A stretch of 51,664 nt of DNA from DASWIG01 sp965371445 (GCA_965371445.1 CBDUYN010000058.1:1-51664); one strand, 5' to 3'; positions 1 through 10,666 are shown, numbered from the stretch's first letter. The notes: generated by a model from the letters alone, not told the origin. Made by a program: numbers and translations.

Positions 1-115
1 CACAACGGAGCCCCGGAGGGGCGGCAGCATCTAGCCCGGGGCGCAAGCCCCGGGTGGACGATCGAAGAAATCCCCTAGCCCCGGAGGGGCGGCAGTAACT
101 ATCGCTCACCCTCGG
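1..115. repeat. REP-like GC-rich repeats with hairpin
   Basis: The 19-nt unit AGCCCCGGAGGGGCGGCAG occurs twice, at 9-27 and 77-95. Between the copies a hairpin has 8-bp arms (35-42 and 47-54) closed by a GCAA tetraloop. A related CCGGAGGGGCG unit returns at 781. These surround a transposase of the IS200/REP-associated family (148-540), the usual setting for REP/BIME elements. Assignment as REPs mobilised by that family is inference; the block may continue left of the window. Confidence 0.6.
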
Positions 116-147
116 AGATACGACTTCGCCTGACCTGTCGACCTCTC

Positions 148-540
148 TCAGTCCCATATGCGATCCTCATCGTAGTCGATGTCGTTCAACTCAAGAAGTT
201 CGATGAGCTCTTCTTTAAACGTGCGCTTCCGGTGGTGATCGGGCTGGTTCCGAATGTAGCGGCTGACATCTGCGACCATGGATTTGTCGACTGTAAACGC
301 GCCATATCCGGCTTGCCGGCGGAAGCGATCAGAGACTGCGCTTTCGTTCAGCCACTTGGATGAATTCCCCTTGACCAGCCGCGCCGCCTCAGCGATGGCC
401 GTGGTTGGCTTGAAGCGAGCCAGGAGGTGTACGTGATCTTCCATGCCACCGATCTCAAGAAGGGATCCGCCTTCAGCTCGAACAATGCCGCCGATATGCT
501 CGTAGAGCGGCTCGTATCCGACATGGCTTCGGCCGGGCAA
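148..540 (-). pseudogene. IS200-like (Y1, REP-associated) transposase, 5'-truncated
   Basis: A 130-residue HUH single-strand transposase of the IS200/Y1 family. The metal-binding HUH motif is seen as DHVHLLARF near residues 36-44, followed by the typical LVKGNSSKW segment. The C-terminal helix GYGAFTVDKS...RYIRNQPDHH holds the expected catalytic tyrosine (in RYIRNQ). The ORF opens at a TTG at 540, and an in-frame TAG lies only 10-12 nt upstream. The first ~20 residues normal for the family (strand 1, usually with a YHxVF-like sequence) are absent, and I see no match to them in the other frames just upstream. The protein is therefore probably 5'-truncated and inactive, although both catalytic motifs survive. 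REP-like palindromes flank it on both sides. Confidence 0.75.
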
Positions 541-780
541 GTGCGGGCGCTATCGCGCCGCAGAACAGCCCGGACCGCCGCCGCCCGGCCGCAGGCGCTC
601 GCCAGTGGGCCGCCGGCAACCAAAACCATCGTCGCCGAGTGCACGTTCATCGCCCACTGAGGGTACTTCGTTCCGGGCTCGGAGGCAAGCGCGACTTTTC
701 CCGACTTTTCCCGCGAAAGTGCCGCGAACGCGTTATTTTTAACGCGAAATACGTGAACGGCCCCAACCAGCCGCTGCGTC
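541..780. other. Intergenic, no gene seen
   Basis: This 240-bp stretch lies between the transposase start and the second REP-like block. Open frames here are short, lack ribosome sites and overlap on both strands. Together with 781-1033 it forms nearly 500 bp without a supportable gene. Confidence 0.5.
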
Positions 781-940
781 CCGGAGGGGCGCCATCGTCC
801 CGAAGGGACGCCATCGTCCGGACCCGGGTTTCAACCCGGGGACCGGCCGGGGACGGCCGTCTCCGCCCCTGCGGGACGAAGAACCGGCGAGACGCCGGCG
901 CTCGTCCCTTCGGGACGAAAAGGCCGAGAGGGCTGAAGAT
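781..940. repeat. Second REP-like hairpin cluster
   Basis: A dense run of short inverted repeats. It starts with CCGGAGGGGCG, shared with the block at 1-115. Hairpins follow at 796-810 (CGTCCC/GGGACG), 823-840 (CCCGGGTT/AACCCGGG) and 903-917 (CGTCCC/GGGACG around TTC). They are palindromic, non-coding and next to an IS200-like transposase, which fits REP/BIME elements. Their spread elsewhere in the genome cannot be judged from this window. Confidence 0.55.
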
Positions 941-1033
941 CCGGAGCCCTTCCTGACCCAGGGCCGCGCTGCGCTTGCCCTGGGCTGTGTTGTGGACCCC
1001 GTTGAGCGCAGAGGGCGCGAGCCCGAGAACCCG

Positions 1034-1399
1034 CTACTCGTCGAGGCCGCCGCGGATCACCCGCAGGGACCTCCCCTTGATCCGGTAGATCCTCTCTTTT
1101 GACTTCGGATCCTCCTCGAACCGCCGGAAGGTCCGCTGTCCCTCCAGGCGGGCCAGCTCCTCGGCGTAGGCCTCGGCCCGGTAGGTGACGCCGCAGGCGG
1201 TGGCCGCTCGTAGCGCCAGCTTGAGGGCGCGCCGGCTCTCGGGCTTCTCGGCGAGGATTCGTGTGCAATGGTGCCAGGCGACGTGGGGCTGCTCGCGTTT
1301 CAAGAGGAGCGCCGCCAGCTGAAGGCGTAGGGAGTCGTCTCGGGGTGTCGCCGCCACCGCCGCGCGGAGCGCCTCCAAGTCTTCGGAGTCGACCGGCAT
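1034..1399 (-). CDS. Small TPR-like protein
   Basis: A 121-residue soluble protein with helical tetratricopeptide-like spacing: residues ~4-40 (DLEALRAAV...LRLQLAALLL) and ~41-75 resemble two TPR helical hairpins. A basic tail with the RIKGRSLRVI segment follows. I chose the ATG at 1399; a GTG at 1408 would add three residues, and neither has a clear Shine-Dalgarno site. The MPVDxxDLEALR opening resembles the N-terminal TPR arm I associate with larger AAA proteins, so it could be a stand-alone relic of one; that is a guess. It is divergent from pilT. Function unknown. Confidence 0.55.
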   Translation of the reverse strand: MPVDSEDLEALRAAVAATPRDDSLRLQLAALLLKREQPHVAWHHCTRILAEKPESRRALKLALRAATACGVTYRAEAYAEELARLEGQRTFRRFEEDPKSKERIYRIKGRSLRVIRGGLDE

Positions 1400-1670
1400 A
1401 CCCAGCACGATATACGAGAACGCCGTGCCGAGGTAGCCCTCCGGCTCAACCGGCGAGCCGCAAGGCGTCCTGCCCGACCAGCTGCGGCGCCGCTCCGGCG
1501 AGGATCAGCGTCACCGCGAGCGGGCCCCGAGGCGGTAAAACAAGCCGCCGTCGCCGATTTGACGGCCCGGGGCTCTCGCCAACGCCTCTGCTTCTGTTAT
1601 CCTTGGTTTCCGGACCGGGTCGGCTGATCGGCCCGGATCCACGAACGGACGAGCCAAGGAGGAGTCGCCG

Positions 1671-2813
1671 TTGGCACCCCCGACGTTGAACGCCCTTTTG
1701 AAGAGCATGGTGGAGCAGGGAGGCTCCGACCTCCACATCACCACCAACACGCCTCCGCAGATCCGCGTAGACGGCAAGTTACGGCCCTTGAACGTTCCGC
1801 CGTTCTCGCCGACCGACACGAAGAAGATCGCCTACTCGATCCTGACCGACATCCAGAAGCACCGCCTGGAGGAGGATCTGGAGCTCGACTTCTCCTTCGG
1901 CATCAAGGGGCTGTCGCGTTTCCGGGCCAACGTCTTTCACCAGCGCGGCGCCGTGGCGGCGGTCTTTCGGACGATTCCCTACGAGATCCGGTCGTTCCGC
2001 GACCTCGGCCTGCCGGCGGTGGTGGAGAAGATCGCCGAAAAACCCCGGGGACTGGTGCTCGTGACCGGCCCCACCGGCTCGGGCAAGTCGACGACGCTCG
2101 CGGCGATCCTCGACAAGATCAACAAAGAGCGCCACGAGCACATGATCACGATCGAGGATCCGGTGGAATACCTCCACCAGCACCAGTCCTGCCTCGTCAA
2201 CCAACGCGAGGTGCACGCCGACACGCACAGCTTCTCCGCCGCGCTGAGGGCCGCGCTGCGCCAGGATCCCGACATCGTCCTGATCGGTGAGATGCGAGAC
2301 CTGGAGACGATGGAGTCGGCGCTCCGGATCGCCGAGACCGGCCACCTGACCTTTGGGACGCTCCATACCAATTCCGCGGCCCAGACCATCAACCGCATCA
2401 TCGACGTCTTCCCGGCGCATCAGCAGGGCCAGGTTCGGGCGCAGCTCTCGCTCGTCCTCGAAGGCATTCTCTGTCAGACGCTCCTGCCGAGGTCCAGCGG
2501 CAAGGGCCGGGCGATGGCCATGGAGATCCTGATCCCGACCCCGGCGATCCGCAACCTCGTCCGCGAGGACAAGGTTCACCAGATCTACGGAATGATGCAG
2601 ACCGGCCAGGCCAAGTACGGCATGCAGACGTTCAACCAGAGCCTGGCGTCGCTGCACTTCAAGCGGCTCATCACGCTTCAGATCGCACTGTCGCGTTCCT
2701 CGAACCCCGAGGAGCTCCAGGAATTGATCTCCAGAGGACCCGCTGCCATGAACCCCAACGTAGGGCAGCAGCAAAGGGCGGGAGGCCCACCCGCCCGCCC
2801 TGGAAGGAGGTAA
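1671..2813 (+). CDS. Type IV pilus retraction ATPase PilT
   Basis: Hexameric secretion ATPase that depolymerises type IV pili at the inner membrane and powers twitching. It has 380 residues, slightly longer than usual because of a proline/glycine-rich tail. Visible motifs: Walker A GPTGSGKS at 133-140, Asp box IEDPVEY at 161-167, Walker B DIVLIGEMRD at 201-210, His box GHLTFGTLHTN at 224-234, and the PilT-specific AIRNLVRE at 291-298. The last motif separates it from PilB. The start is TTG, supported by AAGGAGGAG at 1656-1664, 6 nt upstream. It is followed after 3 nt by pilC, so the pair is co-transcribed. Upstream, 1409-1670 holds no gene and should carry the promoter. Confidence 0.95.
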   Translation: MAPPTLNALLKSMVEQGGSDLHITTNTPPQIRVDGKLRPLNVPPFSPTDTKKIAYSILTDIQKHRLEEDLELDFSFGIKGLSRFRANVFHQRGAVAAVFRTIPYEIRSFRDLGLPAVVEKIAEKPRGLVLVTGPTGSGKSTTLAAILDKINKERHEHMITIEDPVEYLHQHQSCLVNQREVHADTHSFSAALRAALRQDPDIVLIGEMRDLETMESALRIAETGHLTFGTLHTNSAAQTINRIIDVFPAHQQGQVRAQLSLVLEGILCQTLLPRSSGKGRAMAMEILIPTPAIRNLVREDKVHQIYGMMQTGQAKYGMQTFNQSLASLHFKRLITLQIALSRSSNPEELQELISRGPAAMNPNVGQQQRAGGPPARPGRR

Positions 2814-2816
2814 GAG

Positions 2817-4022
<1,206 letters not shown>

Positions 4023-4111
4023 GGAGCCGGAGACCGAAGCGACGCCCACCGGCCCCATCACGGGTTCGAGGGGCGTCCTTGGCGTTTGGACCCGGCTTGG
4101 AAGCGCAGCAC

Positions 4112-5839
4112 ATGTCCGACCTCAACCGCAAGCTACGCTGGCTGATCGCCTTGAGGCTCCTGATCGTCGTCTCGATCTCGACGCCCTACGTGCTCTACCG
4201 CATCTCGGCGCTCAGCGCGTCTGAGGAGCGCTCGGCAGCCGAGGAGACCGGCATCAAGGCGCTCACCGGTGCGATCGAGGTCGACGTGCTGCAGATCCTG
4301 GTCGGCCTGTCCTCGGCCTTGACGCTTCTGTTCATCGCGTTCTTGAGGATCCTGCGCGATCGCCCCGTCCTCCACGCTTACTTCCAGTTCACCGGGGACC
4401 TTCTCACCATCACGCTCGTACTCTACCGTCTGGGCGAGGTGGCCCAGAGCTTTTCGATCCTCTATTTCGTGGTCATCAGCGTGGCCTCGGTCCTGGTCCG
4501 CCGCTCGGCAGGTATCGTCGTGGCCACCGCCGCATTCGCCCTCTACTCGGGCGTCATGTTCGCGCCGTCGTTCAAGTGGCTGCAGAGGTTGGCGAGCTCG
4601 GGTCTCCTCGAGCCCGGCTACGAGGCGCCCGTGGCGTCCGACGTCGCCTACCGGCTGACGGTCCACCTGATCGGTTTTTATGCGGTGGCTTTTCTGACCT
4701 CCTACCTCGCCAAGGACATCGTGCGCGCCGAGGAGCGGCTGCGGGCTCGAAACCTCGACCTGGCCGACCTCGAGGTCGCTCATCGCGACATCGTGGAGTC
4801 GATCTCCTCGGGGCTCCTGACGACCGACCGCGAGGGGTTCGTCACCCGGCTGAACCGGGCGGGGGAGGGCCTTCTGGAGATGGGCTCCGGGGAGCTGATC
4901 GGCCGCCATGTCACGGAGACGGGGCTCCTCGACTCCGAGCAGTGGCGTGTGGTCACGGGCTCCTTGGAGGGCCGGCCGCACTGGGAGGTCTCGCGCAGCT
5001 ACGGCAAGCGCCGAGTCCACCTCGGCCTTTCCGTGACGCTTCTGCGCGACGGGCAAGGCACCCATCGGGGCTACATCATCGTGGTCGAGGACTTGACCGA
5101 CGAGCGGCGCCTGCGCGAGCAGCTCCGAGTCAAGGACCGCATGGCGGCGATCGGCGAGATGGCCGCCGGCCTGGCCCACGAGGTGGGCAACCCGCTGGCC
5201 GCCATCTCGGGCTCGGTGCAGGTGCTCTCGCGTTCGCTCAAAGGCGACGGAGCCCAGGCGAAGCTCCTGGAGATCACCTTGAAGGAGAGCCGGCGCCTCG
5301 ACCGTACGGTCAAGTCGTTCCTCCAGCTGGCCTCTTCCCGCAAGCGGCGGCTCGCCGACGTCGACGTCGCGGCGCTCGTCGCCGAGGACGTCCAGCTGCT
5401 CCGGCTCTCTGAGGACGTTCACGACGACCACCGGATCGAGGCGGACCTCGTGCCCGAATCGGCGACCATCTGCGCCGACCCCGACCAGATGGGCCAGATC
5501 TTCTGGAACCTGGCGCGCAACGCCCTCCAGGCGATGCCCGAGGGCGGGACCTTGCGCATCCGAGGACGGCTCGAGGACGACCGGTACGCCCTCGAGTTCC
5601 ACGACACCGGCAGCGGGATGAGCGAGGAAGAGCAGGCCACCCTCTTCCACCCCTTCAAGTCGTTTTTCGACCATGGAACCGGAATCGGCATGGCCATCGT
5701 CTATCGGATCGTGGAGGAACATGGGGGTAAGATCATTGCGGACAGCCGTCCCGAGGAAGGGACGATGATCCGCGTCGAGCTACCGATCGCCGGACCTCCC
5801 GCCGAGGAGGACGGCCCAGAAAGGGAGAAACGTCTGTGA
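4112..5839 (+). CDS. PilS-like membrane sensor histidine kinase
   Basis: Sensor kinase, probably the partner of the response regulator that overlaps it. From the chosen ATG it has 575 residues. About six hydrophobic segments fill residues 8-200. A PAS-type segment spans ~223-330. The HisKA motif around His356 reads AHEVGNP. The HATPase domain shows N-box NLARNALQAM, G1 DTGSGM and G2 HGTGIGMAI. A TTG at 4079 in the same frame would add 11 residues, but MSDLNRKLRW at 4112 looks like a normal PilS start. Position after pilT-pilC and a GTGA overlap with the regulator support assignment to PilS. The signal sensed is inferred (pilin level), not visible. Confidence 0.88.
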   Translation: MSDLNRKLRWLIALRLLIVVSISTPYVLYRISALSASEERSAAEETGIKALTGAIEVDVLQILVGLSSALTLLFIAFLRILRDRPVLHAYFQFTGDLLTITLVLYRLGEVAQSFSILYFVVISVASVLVRRSAGIVVATAAFALYSGVMFAPSFKWLQRLASSGLLEPGYEAPVASDVAYRLTVHLIGFYAVAFLTSYLAKDIVRAEERLRARNLDLADLEVAHRDIVESISSGLLTTDREGFVTRLNRAGEGLLEMGSGELIGRHVTETGLLDSEQWRVVTGSLEGRPHWEVSRSYGKRRVHLGLSVTLLRDGQGTHRGYIIVVEDLTDERRLREQLRVKDRMAAIGEMAAGLAHEVGNPLAAISGSVQVLSRSLKGDGAQAKLLEITLKESRRLDRTVKSFLQLASSRKRRLADVDVAALVAEDVQLLRLSEDVHDDHRIEADLVPESATICADPDQMGQIFWNLARNALQAMPEGGTLRIRGRLEDDRYALEFHDTGSGMSEEEQATLFHPFKSFFDHGTGIGMAIVYRIVEEHGGKIIADSRPEEGTMIRVELPIAGPPAEEDGPEREKRL

Positions 5840-7263
5840 GCTCACGTCTCCTGGTCGTTGACGACGAGCAGAGCCTCCTGGAGTTCCTCCACCTGCTTTT
5901 TGAGGAGGAGGGCTACGAAGTCGACCGCGCCAATTCCGTCACCGAGGCGCGGGAAAAGATCCCCGGCACAAGCTACGACCTCGTGCTCTGCGACATCCTG
6001 ATGCCCGACGGCAACGGTCTGGAGCTGCTGAAGGAGATCAAAGAGCGCCATCCCCACACCGCGGTCATCATGATGACCGCCTACACGTCGACCAAGTCGG
6101 CCATCGAGGCCATGAAGCTCGGGGCCTACAACTACATCTCGAAGCCCTTCGACGTCGAGGAGCTCAAGGTCGTCGTCGCCGGCGCTCTGGAAAAAACCGG
6201 CCTCGAGGTCGAGAACGTCTACCTGCGCCGCGAGCTCGAGCAGAAGTACCAGTTCAAGAACATCATCGGCCGCAGCCAGAAGATGCAGGAGGTCTTCTCG
6301 CTCGTCGAGCGGGTCGCCAAGACCCAGTCGACCGTGCTGATCCGCGGCGGGTCGGGGACCGGCAAGGAGCTCATCGCCCGCGCCATCCACTTCTCCGGAC
6401 CACGCTCCAAGGACCGCTTCCTCTCCGTCAACTGCGGCGCCTTGCCCGAGGCTCTCCTCGAAAGCGAGCTCTTTGGCCACGAGAAGGGGTCGTTTACCGG
6501 CGCCTTCCGCGCAAAAAAGGGCCTCTTTCAGGAGGCCGACAAAGGGACGCTTTTCCTCGACGAAATCGGCGAGATGACGACGAGCATGCAGGTCAAGCTC
6601 CTGCGGGCCTTGCAGGAGAAGCGGGTGCGCCGGGTCGGCGGCAACCAGGAGGAGGCCGTCGACGTACGCATCATCGCCGCCACCAACCAGGACCTGCGCG
6701 AGCGGATCGAGGAAGGAAAGTTCCGCGAGGACCTCTACTACCGGATCAACGTCATCCCCATCAACCTCCCGCCCCTGCGCCAGCGTCGCGGCGACATCCC
6801 GATGCTCGTCGAGCACTTCATTCGCAAGTACAGCGACGAGATGGGGCATCCCGAAAAACCGATCACCGTCGAAACGCTGCAGATGCTCGAGAGCTACGAC
6901 TGGCCTGGCAACGTCCGCGAGCTGGAGAACACCATCGAGCGGGCTCTGGCGCTGTCGACGTCGGAGAACCTCACGACCCAGGACCTTCCGGTGCACTTCC
7001 TCGCCGGCAGCTCGCGGATCTCCGACGCCGTCATGCTGCCCGAGGACGGGCTCGACCTGGAGGCCCACCTCGATCAGATCCGTGCGCAGCTCATGGAGCA
7101 GGCCCTGGAGCGGTCAAACGGCACCCAGACCCAGGCGGCGGAGCTCTTGTCCATGAGCTTTCGCTCCTTCCGTTACTTCGCCAAGAAGCTGGGGCTGATC
7201 GGCGCCGAGGGTCAGACCGGCGAGGAAGAGTCGCCGGAGACCCTCGCCGAGATCTCGGGTTAG
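5836..7263 (+). CDS. PilR-like sigma-54-dependent response regulator
   Basis: NtrC-family activator of 475 residues. The receiver domain (1-120) has phospho-acceptor Asp53 and Lys103. The AAA+ domain has Walker A GGSGTGKE at 171-178 and Walker B GTLFLDEIGE at 237-246. The sigma-54 contact loop reads GSFTGA (218-223) instead of the more common GAFTGA, a tolerated variant. A Fis-type helix-turn-helix lies near the C-terminus (TQTQAAELLSMSFRSF). The GTG start overlaps the pilS stop by 4 nt. By homology it activates pilin-type promoters through sigma-54. A sigma-54-type promoter is present at 46719, but any link to this regulator is untested. Confidence 0.9.
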   Translation: MSSRLLVVDDEQSLLEFLHLLFEEEGYEVDRANSVTEAREKIPGTSYDLVLCDILMPDGNGLELLKEIKERHPHTAVIMMTAYTSTKSAIEAMKLGAYNYISKPFDVEELKVVVAGALEKTGLEVENVYLRRELEQKYQFKNIIGRSQKMQEVFSLVERVAKTQSTVLIRGGSGTGKELIARAIHFSGPRSKDRFLSVNCGALPEALLESELFGHEKGSFTGAFRAKKGLFQEADKGTLFLDEIGEMTTSMQVKLLRALQEKRVRRVGGNQEEAVDVRIIAATNQDLRERIEEGKFREDLYYRINVIPINLPPLRQRRGDIPMLVEHFIRKYSDEMGHPEKPITVETLQMLESYDWPGNVRELENTIERALALSTSENLTTQDLPVHFLAGSSRISDAVMLPEDGLDLEAHLDQIRAQLMEQALERSNGTQTQAAELLSMSFRSFRYFAKKLGLIGAEGQTGEEESPETLAEISG

Positions 7264-7273
7264 GATCCTCGAC

Positions 7274-8620
7274 ATGTCGAGCACACTGGTTTTGGGTGCA
7301 GGAATAAGCGGCCTCGCCGCGGCCTGGGCGTTGCGCCGGGAAGGCGTCGAGCCGAAGGTGCTGGAGGCCGCGGAGCGGCCGGGAGGCAAGATCCGGACCG
7401 GAGGGCGCGACGGCTTTCGCTACGAGCTCGGGCCCAACGCGATCCAGGGGGCGCCGGAGCTCGTCGAGCTGGCGGCGGCGGCGGGCCTTGAGGGCGAGAT
7501 GGTGGCGGCTAGAAGCGAGCTCAAGAAACGCTTCGTGGTCCACCGTGGTGAGCTCGTGGCGCTGCCCATGGGAGGCAAGGAGGCCTTTTCGACACCGCTG
7601 CTCTCGCGCGGCGCCCTGCTGCGGATCGCGAGCGAGCCCTTCCGCCGCCGGGGCCCCGGTCCCCACGAGAGCGTGACGCGCTTCGTCGAGCGGCGTCTGG
7701 GAAAGCAGCCGGCGCGCTTGTTCGACGCGCTCGTGATGGGGATCTTCGCCGGCGACCCGGGCGAGCTCGCGATGGGCTACGCTTTCCCCAAGCTCTACCG
7801 GCTGGAGGCCGAATACGGCAGCCTGCTCCTCGGTGCGATCAGGTCGCGGTGGGCGGCGCGGCGCGCCGGCGGTGACGGCGCCGTGGCGACCCAGGCCGTC
7901 GAGGTCCCCAAGCTCGTCTCCTTCACGGGGGGCCTGACCGGCCTGGTAGACGGCCTGGCCGCACCACTCGACGTCGCCTACGGACACCGGGTCGAGGAGG
8001 TGACCGCCTCCGACGGCGGCTTCCTCGTTCGCGGCGAAAGCGGCGACGGCGCTTTTGAGCTTCGCGCCGAGAGGCTGGTCTCGGCCCTGCCGGTCCACGT
8101 GGTCGCCCGCGCCCTCGCCCCCCTGGGCTCGACCGAGCCGTTCACTCGCATCCCGCACTCGACGCTCGCGGTCGTCAACCTCGGGGTCCGGCGCGATCAG
8201 GTGCGCCATCCTCTCGACGGCTTCGGCTTCCTCGCACCGCATCATGAGGGCCGGGAGATCCTGGGGGCGATCTTTGCCTCGACGCTCTTCCCCGATCGTG
8301 CCCCCGAGGGTCATGCCGTGCTGACCGTGATGGCCGGAGGACGGCGCCGGCCGGACATGGTGGAGCTCCCCGACCGGGAGCTCCTGACGCACGTAACCTA
8401 CGAGCTCGAGCAGCTCCTCGGCCTCGAAGGCGAGCCGGTGACGAGCGAGATCACCCGCTGGCAGCCGGGAATCCCCCAGGCCAGCGCCGTCATGGGCCGC
8501 GTCCTCGAGGCGGTCGCCGCGATGGAGGAGGCTCACCCGCGGCTGACGCTCCTGGGCGACTGGCTCCACGGCATCGGCCTGCCGAGCTGCATCGCTGCGG
8601 GCTGGGGCGTCAAGGCGTAG
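7274..8620 (+). CDS. Protoporphyrinogen oxidase (HemY/HemG type)
   Basis: FAD-dependent oxidase that converts protoporphyrinogen IX to protoporphyrin IX in heme synthesis, at the inner membrane. The 448-residue length is typical. The dinucleotide-binding GxGxxG is at 8-13 (GAGISG), followed by the acidic end of strand 2 (VLEAAERPGGKIRT). The C-terminal FAD segment reads GDWLHGIGLPSCI...G, as in the family. Use of this enzyme implies an oxygen-dependent route, but no other heme gene is nearby. It starts 10 nt after pilR, and its last 11 bp overlap the convergent esterase gene. Confidence 0.87.
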   Translation: MSSTLVLGAGISGLAAAWALRREGVEPKVLEAAERPGGKIRTGGRDGFRYELGPNAIQGAPELVELAAAAGLEGEMVAARSELKKRFVVHRGELVALPMGGKEAFSTPLLSRGALLRIASEPFRRRGPGPHESVTRFVERRLGKQPARLFDALVMGIFAGDPGELAMGYAFPKLYRLEAEYGSLLLGAIRSRWAARRAGGDGAVATQAVEVPKLVSFTGGLTGLVDGLAAPLDVAYGHRVEEVTASDGGFLVRGESGDGAFELRAERLVSALPVHVVARALAPLGSTEPFTRIPHSTLAVVNLGVRRDQVRHPLDGFGFLAPHHEGREILGAIFASTLFPDRAPEGHAVLTVMAGGRRRPDMVELPDRELLTHVTYELEQLLGLEGEPVTSEITRWQPGIPQASAVMGRVLEAVAAMEEAHPRLTLLGDWLHGIGLPSCIAAGWGVKA

Positions 8621-9356
8621 CGAACGTCTTCCGGAAGTGCATCAGGGTCTGGCGCTGCCACCAGATCCAGTCGTGGCTCACGTCGTGGCCCCAGATGTCG
8701 CGGATGTGGCTGATGCCCTTGTGGGCCAGGAGGTCGGCGAGCCGGTGGGTCTCCTCGATGCAGCCCTCCTCCCAGGCGCCCTGGCCGCAGACCAGGGTGA
8801 GGTGGGTCTGGCTGCGCACCCGCTCCAGGGCGTCGCCCTCCAGGTTCGCGACATAGGCCATGGGGTTCGAGAAGTAGACGTCGCTGTTGGTGTAGCCGCC
8901 GGTCAGGCCCTGGGCGTCGTAGCGTCCCGAGAGGCAGAGGGCGTAGTGAAACGTCTCGGGGAACTTGAGCGCCGCGTTGGCGGCAAAAAGCGCCCCCAGG
9001 CTGGCTCCGGCCGTGGCGATCCGGATCTCTGAGGAGTGGCAGTCGCCGCGCACCGCGGGGACGAGGTCCTCGAGCAGGAACCGCTCGTAGTCCATGTGGC
9101 GCCGCGCGCGCCAGCGTGGGTCGGCCCCCTTGTCGGTCCAGGTTTCGGAGACGTTCGACTCGGGGCAGTAGAGCTTGATCCGGCCTTCGTGGATCAGCGG
9201 CGCCAGCACGTTGATCATCCCTTCGCGCTCCCACTCGTGCGCGAAGCCCGCGGCGGTCGGGAAGACGATGACCGGCGTTCCCCAATGGCCATAGAACCAG
9301 ACGTGGACGTGACGGCCCATCGCCGGGCTGTAGAGCATTTCGTGGTGGCGTTTCAT
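8610..9356 (-). CDS. Putative esterase (esterase D/alpha-beta hydrolase family)
   Basis: Cytoplasmic alpha/beta hydrolase of 248 residues. A nucleophile elbow GASLG is centred on Ser119. A C-terminal histidine near GHDVSHDW could complete the triad. N-terminal VIVFPTAAG supplies the usual oxyanion strand. The start ATG at 9356 lies one base after the folK stop (TGAAATG), so translation is probably coupled. An extension upstream would have to overlap folK, so I rejected it. Substrate unknown: the family includes S-formylglutathione hydrolase-like and mycolyl-transferase-like members. Confidence 0.75.
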   Translation of the reverse strand: MKRHHEMLYSPAMGRHVHVWFYGHWGTPVIVFPTAAGFAHEWEREGMINVLAPLIHEGRIKLYCPESNVSETWTDKGADPRWRARRHMDYERFLLEDLVPAVRGDCHSSEIRIATAGASLGALFAANAALKFPETFHYALCLSGRYDAQGLTGGYTNSDVYFSNPMAYVANLEGDALERVRSQTHLTLVCGQGAWEEGCIEETHRLADLLAHKGISHIRDIWGHDVSHDWIWWQRQTLMHFRKTFATP

Positions 9357-9357
9357 T

Positions 9358-9945
9358 TCAAGGTCTTCTCCCCCTGTCGGATTCCCGGCTCGCCCAATCA
9401 CCCGCCGCGACGAGCTCGATCCGCTGCTCGGTCCCCAGCCGTTCCAGGAGGTCGCTCACCTTGGCGCCGTCCGGAGGCAGGGCGAGGTCCGGCACGAGGT
9501 CGGCGAGCGGTTGGAGGACGAATCGACGCTCCCGCAGGCGCGGATGGGGCAGGGTGAGCTCCGGCTCCTCGCACTGGTGCTCGCCGCAGAGCAGGAGGTC
9601 GATGTCGAGGGGACGCGGACCGAAGCGTATCCCGGCGCGCCGCCCGGCGCGCGCTTCCAGCTCCTGGGCTTTCGCCAGGATGGCGAGGGGCGTCCAGCTT
9701 CCGGGTCCGTCGGCCAGAGCCACGGTGTTCAGGAAATCCGGTTGCGCGACCGGAGAGACGGGAGCGCTGCGGTAGAGCGGCGCGACCCGGAGGGGACCGA
9801 AGAGCCCTTCGAGCCCGACGAGCGCCCAGCGCAGGCTCTCCACGGGACGGCCGACGTTGGCGCCCAGGGCGAAGAGCAAAGGCAGCGGCTCAGCTGTCGT
9901 CGAGATCGTCGTCCTCGTCGCCCTGTCGCCCTGCATTCGGAACAT
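9358..9945 (-). CDS. 2-amino-4-hydroxy-6-hydroxymethyldihydropteridine pyrophosphokinase
   Basis: HPPK (FolK) transfers pyrophosphate from ATP to hydroxymethyl-dihydropterin in folate synthesis. In the 195 residues, family signatures are seen: LGANVGRPVESL near 31-42, the pterin/ATP segment FLNTVA near 71, and GIRFGPRPLDIDLLL near 105-119 with the metal-binding aspartates. LPHPRLRERRFVLQPL follows. The ATG at 9945 gives a short extra N-terminal tail; an ATG at 9936 is possible. No other folate gene is present in the window. It is the first gene of a two-gene minus-strand unit with the esterase. Confidence 0.9.
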   Translation of the reverse strand: MFRMQGDRATRTTISTTAEPLPLLFALGANVGRPVESLRWALVGLEGLFGPLRVAPLYRSAPVSPVAQPDFLNTVALADGPGSWTPLAILAKAQELEARAGRRAGIRFGPRPLDIDLLLCGEHQCEEPELTLPHPRLRERRFVLQPLADLVPDLALPPDGAKVSDLLERLGTEQRIELVAAGDWASRESDRGRRP

Positions 9946-10352
9946 TCGTGTTGCTCACCCAGTTTCACTTCAGGCATGTTTCGTGGCCCCATCGAAGCGG
10001 TGGCAAGGTAGCAGCGGCTTCAAGCGACTGTCAAGAGTCTTTTCGGCCGCCGCTCCTACCTTGACTTTGCGGCGGATCTGCGAGAGGGTATCGCGCTCGG
10101 AACGTTGCCGCAGCGCACCGCCCAGCTCGTCGAGAGCTACACGGGCGCCGGTGCCGCCGCGACAGCCTCGTCAAGCTCTCCAAGCCCCGCGCCGGACCCT
10201 CGACATCCTCGGAGGCGACATCCTCGGAGTGGCCTGGACCCAGAGTGCCTCGCCGTCTCGAAGACGCCCGGGCTGGTGGGAGCGAAGCGCCGGAGCGTTC
10301 TCCCGGAGCGTGCCGGCCCCGACAGCGAACGACTTAGTGGAGCGATTCCGAC
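9946..10352. other. Divergent intergenic region folK / yajC
   Basis: About 400 bp between divergent genes, expected to hold promoters for both. Open frames are short, Ser/Pro/Arg-rich and lack ribosome sites. A TTGACT at 10061-10066 with GGGTAT at 10086-10091 (19-nt spacing) is a weak sigma-70-like candidate for the yajC-secDF unit. I see no RNA gene. Confidence 0.4.
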
Positions 10353-10666
10353 ATGAGCCAACTTCTGGCACAGGCAGGGTCAACAGGCCAGTTTCTGGTC
10401 CAGATGGCCCCGATGCTGGTGATCTTCGCGATCTTCTACTTCATCTGGTTCGTTCCGATCCGCAAGAAGCAGAAGGCCCACGACGAGCTCTTGAAGGTTC
10501 TGAAAAAGGGCGACAAGGTCGTCACCAACAGCGGATTCTACGGCGAAGTGGTCAAGGTGGAGGGTGAGCTCGTGATCTTGAAGCTGGCCGACAACGTCAA
10601 GGTAAGGATCGCCAAACAAGGGATCGCCGGCCTCGAAGGGACGCCGATCGAGAAAGGTGCTGGATC

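Noticed and set aside
9857..10567. Long plus-strand frame across the folK-yajC gap
   Set aside because: Arg/Ser/Pro-rich shadow overlapping two real genes, no ribosome site.
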